A stretch of 64,000 nt of DNA from Myxococcus dinghuensis (GTDB lineage: Bacteria; Myxococcota; Myxococcia; Myxococcales; Myxococcaceae): contig NZ_JAKCFB010000041.1 of assembly GCF_024198235.1 (NCBI RefSeq), positions 1 through 64,000 of the forward strand. The letters are read 5' to 3'. A model generated the notes under the pieces. That model was not told the origin of the DNA and did not search any database. It saw nothing but the letters and a program-made list of their open reading frames with translations. Made by a program: the position numbers and the translations under genes. Of the stretch, positions 1 to 8,441 are shown piece by piece. How positions within the stretch are numbered: the first letter of the stretch is position 1; each line of letters begins with the position of its first letter.

Positions 1-805
1 CGTCCCGCTCGCGGACCTCGCGCGCCGCCTGCCGGGGGCGCAGGCGCAGCGCCCCCGAATCCACCTCCGGCGCGCGCCCGGCCCGGGGCCCCGCCGTCAC
101 CGGACGCGCCGCCCGGGGACGCGCCCGCGCCCGGCGCTCCAGGAACGCGAGCACGCGCTCCCGGTGGGTGTCGTGGTAGCGGCGCGGGTCGAAGTCCGTG
201 GCGCGCGCGGAGATGAGCCCCAGCGCGGCGTCCAGCTCCTGGGGCGCCGGCTCCGGGGCGGACAGCGCCAGCTCCGGCAGCGCGTCCTGGGACACCACCT
301 CGTCGGCGTAGTGCAGCGTGGTCAAGAGCAGGCCCCGGCCATGGGGAGCGACCAGGCACAGGTGTCCCTTCTGGTGCAGCACCAGCTCCCCCACCCCGGC
401 CCGCCCCGCGGAGCGCAGCGCCTGCGTGAGCAGGGCGTAGGCCTGCTCCGCGCCCTCCGCCGGCACCAGGTGGTAGGAGGTGTCCAACAACACCGGGTCC
501 ACGGAGGACGGGTCCACGAACTGCGTCAACTCGATGACACGGCGGGCCTGGGGGTCCAGCGCGTCCAGTTCGCCACTCGTCACCGCGACGTGGCCTCCGC
601 CGTCCAGGGCGTAACCCCGCACGACGTGCTCCAGCGCCACCTCCTCGCCATCCACGGCGCACACGCGGCGGTTCTGGACGCGCCCGCCGTCCGCGTCGTG
701 CAGCAGGTGGAAGCGCACCTGGCGCGAGGCGACGGCGCCGTGCAGCCGCACCGGCAGCGTCACCACGCCGAAGCTCAGCGAGCCGACCCACACGGGACGC
801 GACAT
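1..805 (-). CDS. ku: Ku family DNA end-binding protein (3' end outside window)
   Basis: Reading leftwards from ATG at 805 gives MSRPVWVGSLSFGVVTLPVR, the typical N-terminus of bacterial Ku. It continues through family segments such as VIELTQFVDP and LLLTTLHYADEV. About 268 residues are visible and no stop is reached, so the C-terminus lies beyond the left edge. Bacterial Ku is a homodimeric ring that binds double-strand DNA ends and recruits ligase LigD in non-homologous end joining; it acts on the nucleoid. The visible tail from about residue 225 is Arg/Ala-rich and poorly conserved, like the variable C-terminal extension of other bacterial Ku proteins. It is divergent from the M48 protease, sharing a 279-bp intergenic space. 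No ligD is visible here. Identification is firm; only the end is unknown. Confidence 0.93.
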   Translation of the reverse strand, partial: MSRPVWVGSLSFGVVTLPVRLHGAVASRQVRFHLLHDADGGRVQNRRVCAVDGEEVALEHVVRGYALDGGGHVAVTSGELDALDPQARRVIELTQFVDPSSVDPVLLDTSYHLVPAEGAEQAYALLTQALRSAGRAGVGELVLHQKGHLCLVAPHGRGLLLTTLHYADEVVSQDALPELALSAPEPAPQELDAALGLISARATDFDPRRYHDTHRERVLAFLERRARARPRAARPVTAGPRAGRAPEVDSGALRLRPRQAAREVRERD

Positions 806-1084
806 GACGACCTCCTCCCCCGGAAAGCTCCGTCCCGGCCGGGCGCGTCGCAAGCGCCGCCGGCGGGCGCTCCGGTGGACGCGCGGGCGTGGCGGGCCCC
901 GCGCCGCCCGAGGCCCTGCGCGCCCCCGGGTCACCCCGTCTCCTCCTGCCCGCTCCCACCGGCGGCGAGTGTCCCCTCCCGGCATCGACGACTCGGGACT
1001 TGCCGCCGGGCCCGACGCTGCCCAAGAGTCCGGGCGGTCGCTTCCTCGACGGACCCCACAGGCACAAGAAAGGCATCCTCGGCC

Positions 1085-1903
1085 ATGCAACGGATTCTCA
1101 CGGCGGTACTGGGCCTCTCCCTGGCCCTGACGGTGGGCTGCACCACCCAGCGCGTCCAGGCGGAGAAGGCGCTGGCGAAGACCTTCGTCTCCGACGAGCA
1201 GGAGGAGGAGATCGGCCAGCAGGTGAAGAAGGAGCTCGAGACGAAGGAGGGCATCAAGTACGTGCAGGACGCCGCCGTCGTCGACTACGTGCGCAACCTC
1301 TCCGCGCCCATCATCCGCCAGGCCACCAAGGACCGGCCGGGCGTGAAGTGGAAGATCAACGTCATCGACGACCCGAAGACGGTGAACGCGTTCGCCACGC
1401 CGGGCGGCTACCTGTACGTCTACACCGGCCTCATCCTCGCCTCGGACACGGAGGCGGAGCTGGCGGGTGTCATGGCGCACGAAGCGGGCCACGTGGTGGG
1501 CCGGCACTCCGCGCGGGCCATGGTGAACCAGATGGGCATCCAGACGGTGTCGCAGCTCGCGCTGGGCCAGAACCCGGGCGCGGCCGCGCAGGTCGCCGCG
1601 CAGCTGGTGGGCGGCGGCGCGATGCTGGCGCACAGCCGCAGCGAGGAGTCGGAGGCGGATGAGTACGGCGCGCGCTATTCGTCCGGCGCCGGCTACGACC
1701 CGCGCGGCCTCATCACCTTCTTCGAGAAGCTCCAGAAGGAGCAGGGCAGCACGCCGGGCGTGATGAAGTGGCTCAGCACGCACCCCACCAACGAGAAGCG
1801 CATCAAGGACCTGCAGGCGTTCATCCAGAAGAACAACCTGCGCGGCAACAACGACAGCCCGGGTCAGCTCCCCGCCATCAAGCAGAAGCTGGGCGCCAGG
1901 TAG
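1085..1903 (+). CDS. M48 family metalloprotease lipoprotein
   Basis: The 272-residue product begins with a lipoprotein signal peptide ending at Cys19 (TVGC), so it is probably anchored in the periplasm or outer membrane. The zinc site HEAGH lies at residues 132-136, and the third-ligand region SRSEESEAD at about 184-192, both diagnostic of peptidase family M48 (BepA/LoiP/HtpX type). The sequence before it, NAFATPGGYLYVYTGL, is the conserved substrate-strand segment of the soluble periplasmic M48 proteins. Family members degrade misassembled envelope proteins. The ATG at 1085 was chosen because it starts the signal peptide; the open frame upstream of it is the complement of Ku. It ends 13 bp from the convergent BrkB gene. 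Confidence 0.92.
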   Translation: MQRILTAVLGLSLALTVGCTTQRVQAEKALAKTFVSDEQEEEIGQQVKKELETKEGIKYVQDAAVVDYVRNLSAPIIRQATKDRPGVKWKINVIDDPKTVNAFATPGGYLYVYTGLILASDTEAELAGVMAHEAGHVVGRHSARAMVNQMGIQTVSQLALGQNPGAAAQVAAQLVGGGAMLAHSRSEESEADEYGARYSSGAGYDPRGLITFFEKLQKEQGSTPGVMKWLSTHPTNEKRIKDLQAFIQKNNLRGNNDSPGQLPAIKQKLGAR

Positions 1904-1916
1904 TCACCGCGCCACC

Positions 1917-2966
1917 TCAATGCAGCGTGGGCGGAGGGCCTTGTTGCTGCTCCGCCCCGCTCGGCTCGGGGGACTGTCCCCGGGCCACGCGCCGGCGCCA
2001 GCGCCAGAAGGCCAGGCGGGAGCGCCGCGCGCTGCTGGCGCTCTTGGCCGCGCCGGGCGTCTTGAGGGGCGGCTCCAGGGGAGGCGGCTCGTCGAAGTCG
2101 CGCGCGCCCTTCGCCTTCCCCTCCGCGGAGGCGTGCTCGAGGATGGCGTTGAGCTCGCCGCCGCAGATGAACACCAGCCCGGAGATGTAGAGCCACAAGA
2201 GCAGGACCACCACGCCGCCGATGGAGCCATAGGTGACGTTGTACTTGCCGAAGTGCTCCACGTACTGCGTGAAGCCCCACGTGCTCCCCATCCACACCAG
2301 CGTGCCCAGCACGGAGCCCGGGGTGATGTACTTGAAGCGCTGCTTCACGTCCGGTAGCAGGTAGTAGCAGAGCGACAGCACCAGCATCACCAGGCCCGCG
2401 GTGAACGGCCAGCGCAGCCAGGACCACACCATGTGGAAGGCCTCCTGGACGTGGAGGCGCTCCGCCAGCCACACGCCCAGCCGGCCTCCCAACAGGAAGA
2501 CGGCGAAGGACAGCGGGATGAGCAGCGTGCCGACGAGCGTCACCACCACGGCGAGCCCCTGCGTCTTCCAGTATGGGCGCGACTCCGGGACGTCGTAGGC
2601 CAGGTTGAGCGCCTTGCGCAGGGCGTCCACGCCGCGCGACGCCGTCCACAGCGCCACCACGAGACCCACCGTGAGCAGCCGGGGCCGGGGCTGGTCCACC
2701 AGCGACGTCAGGTGCTGCGTCACCACGCCCAGCGCGTCCGCGGGCACCAGCGGACGGATGCGGTCCAACATCGCGTCCACCGCCCCCGGCGCGAACGGGA
2801 GGTAGGCCACCAGGGTGACGAGGAAGAAGAGGAACGGGAACAGCGAGAAGAGGAGGTAGTACGACAGCTGCGCGGCGATGTCCGTGACGGTGTCTTCCTG
2901 GAACTCCTTCACGAAGCGCCGCGTGAACTCGCGCCAGGTGATGTACTTGAGCCGCGGCAGCCGCAT
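1917..2966 (-). CDS. YihY/BrkB family integral membrane protein
   Basis: This 349-residue protein has a soluble N-terminal stretch containing the family signature around AAQLSYYLLFSLFPFLFFLV (residues 31-50), then about six hydrophobic helices. It closes with a basic, proline-rich cytoplasmic tail from roughly residue 290. The YihY/BrkB family was once misnamed ribonuclease BN; its members are inner membrane proteins of uncertain, possibly transport, function. A purine-rich GAGGAGGGGAGG lies directly before ATG 2966 and supports the start. It lies 90 bp downstream of the phosphorylase gene on the same strand, so co-transcription is possible. Family assignment is firm, the biological role unknown. 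Confidence 0.9.
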   Translation of the reverse strand: MRLPRLKYITWREFTRRFVKEFQEDTVTDIAAQLSYYLLFSLFPFLFFLVTLVAYLPFAPGAVDAMLDRIRPLVPADALGVVTQHLTSLVDQPRPRLLTVGLVVALWTASRGVDALRKALNLAYDVPESRPYWKTQGLAVVVTLVGTLLIPLSFAVFLLGGRLGVWLAERLHVQEAFHMVWSWLRWPFTAGLVMLVLSLCYYLLPDVKQRFKYITPGSVLGTLVWMGSTWGFTQYVEHFGKYNVTYGSIGGVVVLLLWLYISGLVFICGGELNAILEHASAEGKAKGARDFDEPPPLEPPLKTPGAAKSASSARRSRLAFWRWRRRVARGQSPEPSGAEQQQGPPPTLH

Positions 2967-3056
2967 CCTCCCCTCCTCGCTCCCGACCTGCGGGTAACGG
3001 AAGGTGGGGTCCGCGATGGACGATGGCAGCAGCCGGGCGGCCGGGGGCTCGTCCGG

Positions 3057-3944
3057 CTAGACGACGTTCGGCGGGAGGTACCTGCCCAGGAGGGGACGCA
3101 GCCGGGAGCGGACCTCCTCCGGGATGCGCGAGCGCTCCGTCCACAGCGCGAGCGTCAGCGCGGAGTCGCAGCGGCACACCGCCTTCGCCTCCGCGATGCG
3201 CGGCAGCGCGCGGCGGACGAGCGCCGCGCCCCGGGTGGTGACGGCCTGGACGTTGTGGGTCAGGCGGGCCAGGAGCGCCTCGTGCTCGTGGCCCTCGGAC
3301 CGGGGCTGCCAGGAGTCGTGGTCCGTGGGCAGCGCGAGCAGGGCGTAGTGCAGCTCCGCCTCGCGGGCCAGGCGCGCCTCGGGCATGGCCGTCATGCCCA
3401 CCAGGTCCGCGCCCCACGCGCGGTACAGCAGGCTCTCCGCGCGCGTGCTGAGGGAGGGCCCCTCCACGCAGACGTAGGTGGCCTGGGGGGCCACGGCGAC
3501 GTTGCTGGCGAGCCCCGCGTCCACGAGCACCTGGCGCAGCGTGCCGCAGAAGGGCTGGTCCATCTCCACGTGCACGGCGACGTCGTCGTAGAAGGTGCAG
3601 GGCCGCCGGTAGGTCCGGTCGATGACCTGGTCCGGCACGACGGGCCGCAGCGGCGGCAGGTGCTCCTGGAGGCTGCCCACGGTGCCGGTGGCCAGCACGT
3701 GCGTGACGCCCAGGAGCTTCAGGGCGAAGAGGTTGGCGCGGTAGGGCGCGCGCGTCGCGTTGAAGACGTGTCCGGCGCCATGCCGGGGGACGTAGACGAC
3801 GGGAACGCCGTCCAGCTCTCCGCTGATCAACGGCCCCGCGTGCGGGCCGAACGGCGTTTCGAGGGTGTGGGTTTCCAACCGACCAGCGAGCCCCAGATGC
3901 TGCTCCAGCCCGTGGCTCCCGATGATGCCCACCCTGACAGCCAT
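3057..3944 (-). CDS. mtnP: S-methyl-5'-thioadenosine phosphorylase / purine nucleoside phosphorylase family
   Basis: The 295-residue cytosolic enzyme shows the PNP/MTAP family II landmarks: GIIGSHGLE at the N-terminus, VPRHGAGH near residue 52, TGTVGSL near residue 86, EGPSLSTRAE near 155 and GMTAMPEA near 175. The purine-site loop reads TDHDSW. Two aspartates there, rather than Asn, favour an adenine-type substrate, so 5'-methylthioadenosine is the likely substrate. It would yield adenine and methylthioribose-1-phosphate for methionine salvage. Start ATG 3944 is preceded by GGAGG at correct spacing. No other methionine-salvage gene lies nearby. The specificity call is inferred from those two residues. 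Confidence 0.82.
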   Translation of the reverse strand: MAVRVGIIGSHGLEQHLGLAGRLETHTLETPFGPHAGPLISGELDGVPVVYVPRHGAGHVFNATRAPYRANLFALKLLGVTHVLATGTVGSLQEHLPPLRPVVPDQVIDRTYRRPCTFYDDVAVHVEMDQPFCGTLRQVLVDAGLASNVAVAPQATYVCVEGPSLSTRAESLLYRAWGADLVGMTAMPEARLAREAELHYALLALPTDHDSWQPRSEGHEHEALLARLTHNVQAVTTRGAALVRRALPRIAEAKAVCRCDSALTLALWTERSRIPEEVRSRLRPLLGRYLPPNVV

Positions 3945-4042
3945 GTGCCTCCTTCGCGTGCGCGCCGGCCGCGCCATTCCTGGACCATAGCGCGGCCCCC
4001 TGGCGCCGGGAGGTGGGAAGACTGGTAGTTTTCCTGATTGCC

Positions 4043-4924
4043 ATGCGTCTCGTTCCCGTCCTGCTCATGGCGCTCGCCGCCGGCCCCGCCGCCGCGCAGA
4101 GCGCTCGCTCCGTCCCCTCCGGCTGTCAGGAGGACTACGCCACCTGCAAGGAAGACTGCTCCATCGAGTTCGGCGGCAGTGGACGCACCATCAAGCAGCT
4201 CACCCAGTGCCTCGGGGAGTGCCAGGAGAACCGCGCCAACTGCGCCGACCGTCACTCCGCGCTGCGCGGGCTGCCCCCGGGAGTGGCCGCCGACGAGCCG
4301 CGTCCGCGCAAGCGCCCGGGCGGGAAGAAGGTGGACCGCGAGGAGGATCCCTTCGGCGACTCCGACAGCGGCGCGCGCCGCACCACCAACCGCGACGAGG
4401 ACCCGTTCGGGGACGGACAGCCGGAGAGCCGCTCCATCCGCGCCGGGCACCGCAACACGGGCCGCACCGATGAGCCCCCGCCGCCGCTCGACACGGGCCG
4501 CGCCCCCCAGGAGGCGGCCCCCGCGCCGGTGGACACCTCGCCGCCACCGCCCCCCGTCTCGCGCCAGGGCGTCTATCGCGCGTCCCAGTCCGACCCGGAG
4601 CCCGCGCCCACGCCGAGCCCGGCGTCCACGTCCGGGCTCGAGGACCTGGAGCCGATGGACGCTCCACCTCCCGCCGCGCCCACGGCCGCCGCGAAGGCAC
4701 CGGTGAAGCCGGAGCCCGCGAAGCCCCCGCCCCCCCGCCCCACGGCCGCGTCGCTCACCGACGAGAAGGACCCGCTGCTGGACGAGGACGCGCCCGCGGC
4801 CCCCCCGCCTCCGCCGCCCACGGCCAAGAAGCCGCCGCCCCCGCCGCCCTCGAGCCCGACGCGACCGGCCCTGCCTCCCGAGCCGAAGCACGACATCTCC
4901 GAGTGGGACCCGAACGGGGACTGA
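4043..4924 (+). CDS. Secreted Cys-hairpin / proline-rich protein of unknown function
   Basis: I do not recognise the family. The 293-residue product starts with a cleavable signal peptide (MRLVPVLLMALAAGPAAAQS). A short Cys-rich module follows at about residues 27-72 with mirror-symmetric spacing C-x6-C-x3-C and then C-x3-C-x6-C, suggesting an antiparallel helical hairpin clamped by disulfides. The rest is low complexity: acidic DPFGDxxSG-type stretches (two copies of EDPFGD), then long proline/alanine-rich tracts. A periplasmic or surface role is inferred. An alternative ATG at 4013 would spoil the signal peptide, so 4043 was chosen. It diverges from the phosphorylase gene. The composition of the tail fits an extended spacer. 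Confidence 0.72.
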   Translation: MRLVPVLLMALAAGPAAAQSARSVPSGCQEDYATCKEDCSIEFGGSGRTIKQLTQCLGECQENRANCADRHSALRGLPPGVAADEPRPRKRPGGKKVDREEDPFGDSDSGARRTTNRDEDPFGDGQPESRSIRAGHRNTGRTDEPPPPLDTGRAPQEAAPAPVDTSPPPPPVSRQGVYRASQSDPEPAPTPSPASTSGLEDLEPMDAPPPAAPTAAAKAPVKPEPAKPPPPRPTAASLTDEKDPLLDEDAPAAPPPPPPTAKKPPPPPPSSPTRPALPPEPKHDISEWDPNGD

Positions 4925-5091
4925 GCAGGACTCACGGACGGGCGCCCCGTTCCGCGCCGAGGGCCCCTCCGGGGTCCTCGTGAAGCCGCGTGCACGGGGC
5001 TGCGTGCAAGCCGTTGCTCACCGGCGACGACGGGAGCGCGCGGCCAGGGCTCGGACGCGCGGGCATGTGGCTTGCTCAGGCACCTGGCCCC

Positions 5092-5340
5092 ATGCACGCT
5101 CGTCGCAAGGACGCCATCGTCCACGGCCTCTACATCACCGGCGTGGTGCTGCTCATCGGGATGGTCGGCTTCGCGATTCCGCTGGCGGTGGGGCTCCACC
5201 TCCAGGCGCGAAGCGGTCACGATGAAGGCGGACTCAACGGCCTCCTCGTCTTCGCCGGGGGAGCGGTGGGCCTCGTCGTCGGGCTCGTGTCGGCGGCGGT
5301 CACCCTCGCGCTCCTGCTGCTCGAGCGGCCGCAGCGGTGA
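5092..5340 (+). CDS. Small two-helix membrane protein
   Basis: An 82-residue protein with a short basic N-terminus (MHARRKDAIVHGLY) and two strongly hydrophobic segments, at about residues 10-32 and 48-75, separated by a polar loop. Second-helix glycines (GGAVGLVVGLVSAAV) suggest tight helix packing. No family is recognised. An in-frame ATG at 5065 would add nine residues and is possible; neither start has a strong ribosome-binding site. The downstream neighbour on the opposite strand is a truncated ATP-grasp gene, so there is no informative context. Codon use is normal for the genome, which is the main reason for believing the gene. Confidence 0.5.
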   Translation: MHARRKDAIVHGLYITGVVLLIGMVGFAIPLAVGLHLQARSGHDEGGLNGLLVFAGGAVGLVVGLVSAAVTLALLLLERPQR

Positions 5341-5367
5341 GGCCCGGCGAAGGACGCGCCCGCCGCC

Positions 5368-5721
5368 TCACCGGCCGGCTTCGCGCATGGGGTCCTTCGC
5401 GTAGACCTCCATCGCGGCGCGGAACTGCTCCGGCCCCTCGATGATGGAGAGCGACTTGCGATGCCGGCGGGTCTGCCGCTCGCCCTTCACGAACACGGGC
5501 CACCCCAGCGCGGCCTCCACCGTCGCCGCATCCGGCCGCTCGTCGAACCAGACGCTGCGCGGCGTGAGGCGCGGGTACCAGTGGGGCAGCTCCGTGGCCA
5601 GCAGGTGCTGCTCCGGTGAGTACGTGTCGAACGCGAAGTCGTAGATGGCCTTGCCCGTGGGCGCGCTCAGCACCCGGAGCCGCTCTTCCACATGAAGCAG
5701 GTCTTCCCCCGGACGGAACAT
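5368..5721 (-). pseudogene. Truncated ATP-grasp domain protein (N-terminal half only)
   Basis: The 117-residue reading frame starts MFRPGEDLLHVEERL and contains AELPHWYPRLTPRSVWFDE-like and GWPVFVKGERQ segments. I recognise these as the N-terminal half of an ATP-grasp family found in various proteobacteria; VFVKG carries the first ATP-binding lysine. The frame stops abruptly after AMEVYAKDP with the unrelated residues MREAGR. The second half of the ATP-grasp fold, with the metal-binding acidic residues, is absent in all frames downstream, where a small membrane protein gene ends on the other strand. I infer a decayed or truncated gene; a genuine short product cannot be excluded. It would lack ATP-dependent ligase activity. 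Confidence 0.55.
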
Positions 5722-5819
5722 GCACGGGAGTGTGAGGCCCGTGCCCCGGCATGCGGGGGTTTCAAATTTCCAGCGGGGGCCAAGCCGACTGCTCTATCGC
5801 GCAGCTCAGCGTCCAGACA

Positions 5820-5833
5820 GGAACGAATGTTCC
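5820..5833. promoter_or_regulatory. Perfect palindrome GGAAC-N4-GTTCC, operator candidate
   Basis: The sequence GGAACGAATGTTCC sits in the 244-bp space between the truncated ATP-grasp gene (minus) and the GH114 lipoprotein (plus). Its core also fits the GAAC-RNRY-GTTC pattern of Gram-positive type LexA boxes. The published myxobacterial LexA motif is different, so LexA binding is only a possibility. Confidence 0.35.
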
Positions 5834-5965
5834 AACGCGAGGAGGAATGCCGCGCGCCGAGCGTGAGTTCGCGTTGCTGCCTCCGAACCCCTGACGTTAA
5901 AGCCGCCGCGTTCGCGGAGCCCCTCGCCCCAGGGCGAAGCCCGGCTCCAGCGCAAGGGAGAGCAC

Positions 5966-7471
5966 ATGCGATTCGCGGTAGCAGGGTGGTCGAGCTTGGG
6001 GTGTGTCGCGCTGTTCGCCTGCGGCGGGTCCTCCGACAGCGGGGACGGCCCGGAGCGCAGCGGCAACGCGGAGGTGCTCGCGAACGCCCGCACGCTGACG
6101 TGTGGAAACCTCCAGGTGGAGAGCGGCTCCATCGGCGCGGGGCAGACGGTCCAGGGCCTGCACACGCAGACGCTGTCGGGCACGCAGGACCGGTGGGCGG
6201 AGTACGTCGAGTTCGCGCCCGGCACGTCCATCACCTGCACCTACGCGCTGCCCGCGGACGTGCGCGCCGCGGACGTCGTCGCCGCCGAGCTCGGCGTCAA
6301 CTACCGTGGGCCGCTGAAGTCGGAGATGCGCTGGCTGTTCGAGGCGTGGGACTACGCCGCGGGCGCCTGGGTCCTCGTCGGTGACAACACCTTCGCCCAG
6401 TCCTGGAAGTGGACCGCCACCTCGCTCGCGCTGGGCTCCCCGCAGCGCTTCGTCAGCGGGGGCCCGGTGAAGCTGCGCTACCGCACGACGTCCTCGGCGG
6501 ACGCCTCGCTGCTGGACCTGCTCGTGGTGCGCGTGCAGCCCGCGGCCACGGACGCGGGCACCCCGGGCGACGCGGGCACCCCGCCGGACTCCGGTACGCC
6601 CGGTGACGCGGGCACGCCCTCGGACGCGGGGACCTCCACCGACGCCGGCACGCCCGTGCCGTGGGAGGGCGTCAGCAGCTTCACCTACCAGCTCACCAAC
6701 TACCCGCAGGGGAAGCTCGACACCCTCGCCAACTCGAAGTTCAACCTCGCCGTCGTCGAGCTGTCGCGGGACGGCCACTCCGACTGGTTCACCGCCGCCG
6801 AGATCTCCGCCCTGAAGTCGCGCGGCAAGCAGGTGCTCGCGTACTTCGAGATTGGCGCCATCGAGGAGTACCGCCCCGAGTGGTCCCAGGTACCCGCGGA
6901 CCTGAAGCTCGGCCCCGTGGATGGCTGGCCCGACGAGCAGTACGTGAAGTACTGGGACGAGCGCTGGTGGCCCATCGTCAAGGGGCGCATCGACCAGGCG
7001 CTCGCCGCGGGCTTCACCGGCTGCTACCTCGACATGGTCGTGACGTACGAGGAGATTCCGGCGGACGCGGCCGGCACCCACCGCGCGGACCTCGCCAAGA
7101 AGATGGTGGCCCTCATCGCGCGCATCAACCAGTACGCCAAGGCCCGCAACCCGGCCTTCAAGGTGATGCCACAGAACTCCCCGGAGCTGGTGGACGACCC
7201 GGCCTACCTGCCCGCCATCGACGGGCTGGGCATGGAGGACATGTACTGGTCCGACGACACCGCCTGCAGTGAGTCCTGGTGCGAGGAGAACCGCGTGAAC
7301 GCCGCCCGGGTGCGGGCCGCGGGCAAGCTGGTGCTCACCGTCGACTACGCCACCCAGGCCTCGCACGTGGCGGACGCCTATACGCGCTCGCGCGCCGCGG
7401 GCTTCGTCCCCTACGTCACCGTGCGCGCGCTGGACCGGATGACGGTGAACGCGGGGTGGGATCCGCAGTAG
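5966..7471 (+). CDS. GH114-type (TM1410-like) endo-alpha-1,4-polygalactosaminidase family lipoprotein
   Basis: A 501-residue lipoprotein: signal peptide with Cys19 (LFAC), then an uncharacterised domain to about residue 190. A hinge of tandem D-A-G-T-P type repeats follows (about 194-232), then a TIM-barrel domain from VSSFTYQLTNYP to the end. The barrel shows GH114 features: QVLAYFEIGAIEEYRPEW near residue 290, GCYLDMV near 352 with a catalytic-type Asp, and GMEDMYW near 422. GH114 enzymes cleave galactosaminogalactan-like polymers, so the protein may process an exopolysaccharide at the cell surface. That substrate is inferred from the family. GGAGAGCAC precedes the ATG. It stands alone, convergent with the EamA gene. 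Confidence 0.82.
   Translation: MRFAVAGWSSLGCVALFACGGSSDSGDGPERSGNAEVLANARTLTCGNLQVESGSIGAGQTVQGLHTQTLSGTQDRWAEYVEFAPGTSITCTYALPADVRAADVVAAELGVNYRGPLKSEMRWLFEAWDYAAGAWVLVGDNTFAQSWKWTATSLALGSPQRFVSGGPVKLRYRTTSSADASLLDLLVVRVQPAATDAGTPGDAGTPPDSGTPGDAGTPSDAGTSTDAGTPVPWEGVSSFTYQLTNYPQGKLDTLANSKFNLAVVELSRDGHSDWFTAAEISALKSRGKQVLAYFEIGAIEEYRPEWSQVPADLKLGPVDGWPDEQYVKYWDERWWPIVKGRIDQALAAGFTGCYLDMVVTYEEIPADAAGTHRADLAKKMVALIARINQYAKARNPAFKVMPQNSPELVDDPAYLPAIDGLGMEDMYWSDDTACSESWCEENRVNAARVRAAGKLVLTVDYATQASHVADAYTRSRAAGFVPYVTVRALDRMTVNAGWDPQ
6548..6661 (+). repeat. Tandem 15-bp repeats encoding Asp-Ala-Gly-Thr-Pro linker
   Basis: About seven imperfect copies of a GACGCGGGCACSCC-like unit encode TDAGTPGDAGTPPDSGTP and so on between the two domains of the GH114 lipoprotein. 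Such DAGTP hinges are common in myxobacterial surface lipoproteins and are likely to vary in copy number. Confidence 0.8.
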
Positions 7472-7475
7472 CGGC

Positions 7476-8441
7476 TCACGCCGCCCGGCGTCCCTCCACC
7501 GGAGCGAGGGGCGCCGACGGCGCCGGAGCCGTCACCCGCTGCGTGAGCCGCACCCCCGCGAGCACGAGCGCGCCACCCACGGCGATCTCCCAGTGCAGCG
7601 CCTCGTCCAGCAGCGCCCACGCGGCCACGGCGGTCGCCGCGGGCTGGAGGTTGGAGAAGATGGCCACCTTCGAGGCGGACACCTTCGACAGCGCGTAGAA
7701 CCAGAGCAGGTACGCCACCACCGACGTCAGCAGCCCCAGGTAGCCGATACACGCCTTGGCCGCTCCGCTCGTCGCCAGCAGCGCGCCGACGTCGCCGTAG
7801 AAGGGCGCGAAGGGCAGCATCAGCACCGAGCCCATCACCATGCACCACGCCGTCGCGTGCAGCGGGCCGTAGGTCGCGACGAGCGGCTTGCCCTCGGTGG
7901 TGTAGGCCACCCACGCCAGCACCGCGAAGAGGATGAGCACGTCGCCCACCACCGAACCCCGCGCGTCCGCCAGTCCGCGCCCCAGCAGCAACACCACCAC
8001 GCCCACGAACGCGATGGCGATGCCCGCCAGCGTCCGGCCCGACGAGCGCTCCTGGCCCCGCGCCAGGCTCAACAGGTAGACGCCCAGCGGGGTGAGCGCG
8101 TAGAGCAGCGCCCCGTGCGCGGCGGTGGAGCGCGCCAGCCCGCTGAAGAAGAACACCTGGTTCACCGGCCCCGCGAGCAGGCCCAGCATCACCACGCGAC
8201 CCCACGCCTCCCGCGGGGGCAGCTTGCGCCCCGGCAGGAACGCCAGCATCAGCGCGAACACGACACCGCTCAGCAGGAAGCGCCACAGCACCACGCTGAG
8301 CGGCGGCAGCTCCGTCATGGCGCGCTTGGCGGTCAGGTACGTGCCGGCGCTGATGAGGACCTGGAGGAGGAGCGCGGCGTACACCCCACCGAGCGAAGGC
8401 GCGGCGGGGGAAATCAGGGGTCGAGCTGGCGAAGCGCCCAT
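7476..8441 (-). CDS. EamA family (DMT superfamily) transporter
   Basis: A 321-residue integral membrane protein with ten hydrophobic segments arranged as two five-helix EamA repeats. TYLTAKRAMTELPPLSVVLWRF in the first repeat is the typical EamA start, and the second repeat carries ATAVAAWALLDEAL near the C-terminus. Members export or import metabolites such as amino acids, nucleosides or vitamins by proton exchange; the substrate cannot be read from sequence. Its start overlaps the end of queG by 28 bp, so it is translationally coupled to the third position of the adenosyltransferase-queG operon. A role in handling a queuosine- or corrinoid-related metabolite is possible but speculative. Confidence 0.88.
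   Translation of the reverse strand: MGASPARPLISPAAPSLGGVYAALLLQVLISAGTYLTAKRAMTELPPLSVVLWRFLLSGVVFALMLAFLPGRKLPPREAWGRVVMLGLLAGPVNQVFFFSGLARSTAAHGALLYALTPLGVYLLSLARGQERSSGRTLAGIAIAFVGVVVLLLGRGLADARGSVVGDVLILFAVLAWVAYTTEGKPLVATYGPLHATAWCMVMGSVLMLPFAPFYGDVGALLATSGAAKACIGYLGLLTSVVAYLLWFYALSKVSASKVAIFSNLQPAATAVAAWALLDEALHWEIAVGGALVLAGVRLTQRVTAPAPSAPLAPVEGRRAA

Noticed and set aside
164-1084. N-terminal extension of the M48 protease frame
   Set aside because: It is the complement of Ku, and the lipoprotein signal peptide starts at 1085.
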